Shown: in pieces, positions 5,905 through 6,849 of the stretch
Numbering within the stretch: position 1 is the first letter of the stretch
How the letters are laid out: each line of letters starts with the position of its first letter
Assembly: GCA_900543345.1 (NCBI GenBank)
Contig: UQRJ01000166.1
Span: 1-6,849 of the forward strand
Reading direction: 5' to 3'
Length of the DNA: 6,849 nt
DNA from: an uncultured Sporolactobacillus sp.
Lineage (GTDB): Bacteria; Bacillota; Bacilli; Bacillales; Sporolactobacillaceae
The notes under the pieces: model-generated
Databases searched by the model: none
Told to the model about the DNA's origin: nothing
What the model saw: the letters and a program-made list of their open reading frames with translations, nothing else
Made by a program: the position numbers and the translations under genes

Positions 5905-6666
5905 ATGATGTTTAAACAAGAACGACAAACAAAAATTCTGCAGATCGTCCAGGCTGAAGGAAAAGCGGAGGCAAAGGCTCTTAGCGGCCGGTTGCGTGTT
6001 TCTGAAGATACTATCCGTCGCGATCTGCGGGAAATGGATAAAAAAGGGTGGATCCAGCGCGTTCATGGAGGCGCCTTCCCGATACATTCCGGCCCGCTCA
6101 CTTTTTCGGATCGAGACGAGGAAGTCCCGGAGGAAAAAGTCATACTTGCAAAGAAGGGAGCCGAATTTATTAACGACGGGCAGTTTATCATTTTGGACGG
6201 CAGTACAACGAACCTGCAATTAATCAATCGTCTCCCTAAAAATCTACGGGCGACGATCATCACCAATAGTATTGTAAATAGCCTGAAGCTATCCGTCTTC
6301 CCCAACATTGAAGTGATCACTCTTGGTGGCCGGTTGTTTAAAGATTCGCTCGTCAATGTCGGCGGCGCCGTCATCGACGCCTTGCGGACCGTCAAAGCCG
6401 ATCTCTGTTTTCTGGGCGTTTATTCGATTCATCCCGATTTTGGCTTAAGCGTTCCCGATTATGAAGAATCGTTGGTCAAGAAACAAATGATTCGCAGCGC
6501 CAATAAAACCATCGCCTTATTGACTAAGAACAAATTAAATACCATCTCACGCTACTCGATCGAACATATTAATCGCCTCGATTACCTTATCGTCAGCCAA
6601 GGGGTGCCGGAGCAGGCGTTAGCTGCTTACCTTCATGCCGGCATAGAGATCATCCGGGCTAAATGA
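5905..6666 (+). CDS. DeoR-family transcriptional regulator
   Basis: This 253-residue cytoplasmic repressor of the DeoR/GlpR family usually binds DNA and releases it on binding a phosphorylated sugar or related metabolite. The N-terminal winged helix-turn-helix spans about residues 5-57 and carries the family signature: RVSEDTIRRDLREMDKKG (31-48) followed by RVHGGA (52-57). The C-terminal DeoRC sensor domain (about 75-235) has the phosphate-binding block ILDGSTT (96-102), then TNSI and LGGRLF segments. Length is typical. The start at 5905 (ATGATG) is supported by AAAGGGG (5891-5897) with a 7-nt spacer; the second ATG at 5908 is possible. It is transcribed away from the HAD-YbaK operon across a 198-bp AT-rich region holding a dyad and promoter candidates, the usual layout for a local repressor that also controls itself. 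The HAD phosphatase next to it suggests a sugar-phosphate ligand. The effector is not known from sequence. Confidence 0.92.
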   Translation: MMFKQERQTKILQIVQAEGKAEAKALSGRLRVSEDTIRRDLREMDKKGWIQRVHGGAFPIHSGPLTFSDRDEEVPEEKVILAKKGAEFINDGQFIILDGSTTNLQLINRLPKNLRATIITNSIVNSLKLSVFPNIEVITLGGRLFKDSLVNVGGAVIDALRTVKADLCFLGVYSIHPDFGLSVPDYEESLVKKQMIRSANKTIALLTKNKLNTISRYSIEHINRLDYLIVSQGVPEQALAAYLHAGIEIIRAK

Positions 6667-6721
6667 ATTGAACAAGTAGCTGGTTTAGCAAGGTTTCACC
6701 GTGTCTTTGCGCTTTGCCGAA

Positions 6722-6750
6722 CTGTCGGCGCCTGATTGCCGCCGATACAG
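6722..6750. other. GC-rich hairpin downstream of the DeoR-family gene
   Basis: TCGGCG (6725-6730) pairs with CGCCGA (6740-6745) around a 9-nt loop, and CTG (6722-6724) can add to CAG (6748-6750) past a 2-nt bulge. No T tract follows on either strand, so it is not a clear intrinsic terminator. It could mark the end of the deoR transcript in a Rho-dependent way or be the leader of a gene beyond the contig end. The remaining bases 6667-6825 hold no gene I can support. They end in an AT-rich stretch with TATAAT at 6808 and 6820. Confidence 0.3.
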
Positions 6751-6825
6751 AGGAGCAGTAAAAATTCAACAAGAGCGATCGGATCGGCTCATGACAACAA
6801 ATTGTTATATAATAAAAGATATAAT

Positions 6826-6849
6826 CTGTCTCTTATACACATCTCCGAG
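6826..6849 (+). other. Untrimmed Illumina Nextera adapter (not genomic)
   Basis: Bases 6826-6844 are CTGTCTCTTATACACATCT, the reverse complement of the 19-bp Tn5 mosaic end used in Nextera/tagmentation libraries. The next five bases, CCGAG, are the first five of the Nextera read-2 adapter that follows it. The contig therefore ends in read-through adapter, and biological sequence stops at 6825. Confidence 0.97.

Noticed and set aside
5809..6219. 136-codon minus-strand frame across the deoR 5' region
   Set aside because: It overlaps the DNA-binding domain of a well-supported DeoR-family gene and has no recognisable motif.

Overview
The window looks like one contig, or the end of one, from a Gram-positive Bacillota (low-to-mid GC, probably Bacillales). 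The evidence is a run of strong purine-rich Shine-Dalgarno sites at normal spacing, TTG start usage, and families typical of that group. A finer placement such as Sporolactobacillaceae would be a guess. The last 24 bases (6826-6849) are not genomic: they match the Illumina Nextera transposase adapter, so real sequence ends at about 6825.

Left part (60-2036): a complete IS1634-family insertion sequence. It has 26-bp imperfect terminal inverted repeats and a 581-residue DDE transposase with all its catalytic motifs. An intrinsic-terminator-like hairpin lies just inside each end, on the + strand. About 475 bp follow (2037-2511) with no gene I can support.

Middle part (minus strand): a MazG-type nucleotide pyrophosphohydrolase (3804-4124) lies upstream of a DHA3-type major facilitator exporter (2512-3726). 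They are probably co-transcribed. The 77-bp junction between them is unusual: a perfect 10-bp inverted repeat spans the mazG stop codon, and a possible 19-codon leader ORF ends immediately before the exporter's TTG start. A good Rho-independent terminator (4301-4340) separates this unit from the next one.

Right part: a Cof-type HAD phosphatase (4846-5706) and a YbaK-type aminoacyl-tRNA deacylase (4342-4824) form a tight minus-strand operon. A DeoR-family repressor (5905-6666, + strand) is transcribed divergently. The shared 198-bp AT-rich intergenic region has a plausible HAD promoter with a small dyad over its start point, which suggests the DeoR protein controls the operon and itself. The ligand cannot be read from the sequence.

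The non-mobile genes are mostly quality-control hydrolases (nucleotide clean-up, mischarged-tRNA clearance, sugar-phosphate dephosphorylation) plus an efflux pump. I see no defence system, CRISPR array, tRNA, rRNA or clearly novel system. The best points for follow-up are the adapter artefact, the translation start arrangement of the exporter, and the divergent DeoR/HAD control region.
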